Assembly (NCBI GenBank): GCA_001399705.1
Contig: LJCR01000151.1
Location: 1 to 6,137 of the forward strand
Source of the DNA: Kouleothrix aurantiaca
GTDB lineage: Bacteria > Chloroflexota > Chloroflexia > Chloroflexales > Roseiflexaceae
DNA: 6,137 bases
Reading direction: 5' to 3'
Both the position numbers and the translations under genes were made by a program. Every line of letters starts with the position of its first letter. The first letter of the stretch is position 1. Below the pieces are notes generated by a model. That model ran no database searches. It saw only the letters and a list, made by a program, of their open reading frames with translations, and was not told where the DNA came from. Of this stretch, positions 5,362-6,137 are shown in pieces.

Positions 5362-6024
5362 ATGGCACGCCTATGGAGCCCAAAAACAGACCAGCCAGAT
5401 ATTCTGGCCCGCGAGATGCCGCTCAGCCCGATCGAGGCGGCGGCGCTCGACGAGATCGCGCAGCGGGTGCTGGCCCGCCCCAACGATCAGGCAGACTCCA
5501 TTGAAGCGCAGCGGCCCGCGCCTGGAATCGGGCGCTCCTTGACACGGGGTCCGCGCTGGCGCGGGCGATCCTCGTGGAGGAGCCAGGCCTCATAGACGTG
5601 GCCGCGCCGCGCAGACGATCCGCGCTGGTGCGGGCTGCGCCGGGCCTGCTGGCCTGTCCATGCGTTCCTCGCGATGCGCCTGGCGGCGGAGTCGTTCGCG
5701 TACACGCGCCGTTTTGACGCACGCGGGCGCATCACTCTGGAACACCGGGGTGCCGCAGAAGACCTGGTCGCCTGTCTCACGTCGCCTGCCACGATTGGCG
5801 ATAGTGACACCGACGACGACTCGGCGGCGCCTGAGGCACCGGGCGAGCGGTGGGCGGGGCAGGATGACCATACGCGGGCCAGCGTCACCGATCAGCTTCG
5901 GCGCGGCACGACGTGACCCGGCACCATTCGCGACCTCTGGGACATCGCGGACGACGTGACCCGAAGCGCGCTGACATGGGATGTCGTGGTGACGCTGCGC
6001 GATCAGGCCCACATCCACCCCTAG
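5362..6024 (+). pseudogene. Degenerate coding region with in-frame stops, family not recognised
   Basis: One plus-strand frame from ATG 5362 reads as plausible protein over 221 codons but is broken by TAG at 5593-5595 and TGA at 5914-5916, ending in TAG at 6022-6024. The start (DILAREMPLSPIEAAALDEIAQRVLA) looks like a genuine acidic helix. Around 5530-5610 the better-looking sequence (LLDTGSALARAILVEEPGLIDVA) is in another frame, suggesting paired frameshifts that would also remove the TAG. From 5674 the original frame gives MRLAAESFAYTRRFDARG, an Asp/Ala/Pro-rich patch, and then after the TGA a well-formed TIRDLWDIADDVTRSALTWDV. Third-position GC is high, as in real genes. No ribosome binding site precedes 5362. 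I do not recognise the family. The parsimonious reading is a decaying gene; readthrough of the TGA cannot be excluded. Confidence 0.4.
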
Positions 6025-6053
6025 AGCGCCGGTCAAGAATTATCTCAGCGGGG

Positions 6054-6137
6054 GTTTCGGGGGCACCCAGAGGGTACCCGGCCCCCGAAAAGTCTCTTTT
6101 TGTGTCTCGTTTCGGCGGCACCCAGAGGGTATCTGGC
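6054..6137 (+). repeat. Two direct copies of a 29-bp hairpin-forming repeat, 55-bp period
   Basis: The 29 bases at 6054-6082 recur at 6109-6137 with three mismatches (GTTTCGG.GGCACCCAGAGG core). Both copies contain the small palindrome ACCCAGAGGGT. The second copy touches the window edge, so the array may continue. In copy 1 the stem partner GCCCCCGAAA follows; in copy 2 the base changes on the left arm and near its end suggest compensating changes in a partner outside the window. This fits REP-like intergenic palindromes or tandem terminators better than CRISPR. Confidence 0.55.
6055..6100 (+). terminator. Stem-loop with following T-run, candidate terminator
   Basis: TTTCGGGGGC (6055-6064) and GCCCCCGAAA (6081-6090) pair perfectly around a 16-nt loop that can itself form ACCC-AGA-GGGT. 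AGTCTC then TTTTT follows on the plus strand, giving the form of a Rho-independent terminator, although the T-run starts 6 nt past the stem. It would end transcription from the degraded coding region at 5362-6024. Confidence 0.5.

Noticed and set aside
5914..5950. Second SECIS candidate after the TGA at 5914
   Set aside because: A 5-bp CGCGA/TCGCG stem can form, but its 11-nt loop starts with CC, lacking the early G, and the surrounding frame is already broken by a TAG.
5590..6036. 148-residue minus-strand open frame
   Set aside because: It is rich in Arg, Pro and Ala in the way of shadow frames in GC-rich DNA, has no ribosome binding site, and the plus strand shows better codon use.
6054..6137. 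CRISPR array
   Set aside because: Only two imperfect units with a 26-nt interval, one of which completes a stem with the repeat; no third unit and no cas gene in the window.

Overview
The window looks like a chromosomal stretch from a GC-rich environmental bacterium. The style of the proteins suggests Chloroflexota: a Roseiflexus/Chloroflexus-like membrane PAS kinase, OafA-type acyltransferases with Ala/Pro/Thr linkers, short LxAC lipoproteins and IS701-type transposase debris. The phylum is an inference from protein style; there is no rRNA or marker gene here.

Layout, left to right. (1) Positions 1-769, minus strand: the N-terminal 256 residues of a membrane-bound PAS sensor kinase, cut by the window edge. 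(2) 821-940, minus: a 39-codon remnant of an IS701-family transposase start, still behind a good ribosome binding site. (3) 941-1426: a noncoding stretch with a perfect 19-bp hairpin, further hairpins and a near-perfect 16-bp direct repeat. (4) 1427-3952, plus: one large gene fusing an integral-membrane acyltransferase-3 domain to an exported serine beta-lactamase/DD-peptidase-like domain. (5) 4187-4573, plus: a small thioredoxin-fold lipoprotein whose two active-site cysteine codons are both TGA. (6) 4768-5238, minus: a second small lipoprotein, convergent with the first, with a likely shared terminator between them. (7) 5362-6024, plus: a decayed coding region with in-frame stops. (8) 6054-6137: two copies of a hairpin-forming repeat, the first followed by a T-run, at the right edge.

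The main result is the gene at 4187-4573. Read straight through, it is a 128-residue extracytoplasmic thioredoxin with the active site N-U-A-P-U, where U is TGA. The TGAs at codons 49 and 52 fall exactly on the two cysteines of CxxC. A perfect 7-bp hairpin with a GUG loop begins its loop 18 nt after the second TGA and 27 nt after the first, within the spacing reported for bacterial SECIS elements. This fits a double-selenocysteine (UxxU, potentially diselenide) thioredoxin-like lipoprotein. A conventional gene caller would miss it or report only the C-terminal half. The selenocysteine machinery (selA, selB, selC, selD) is not in the window, so the call rests on this gene alone.

The intact genes encode a sensor, a surface-modifying acyltransferase/hydrolase and two lipoproteins, so the common theme is the cell envelope. 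They are separate transcription units rather than one operon, and no pathway linking them can be shown from the sequence.
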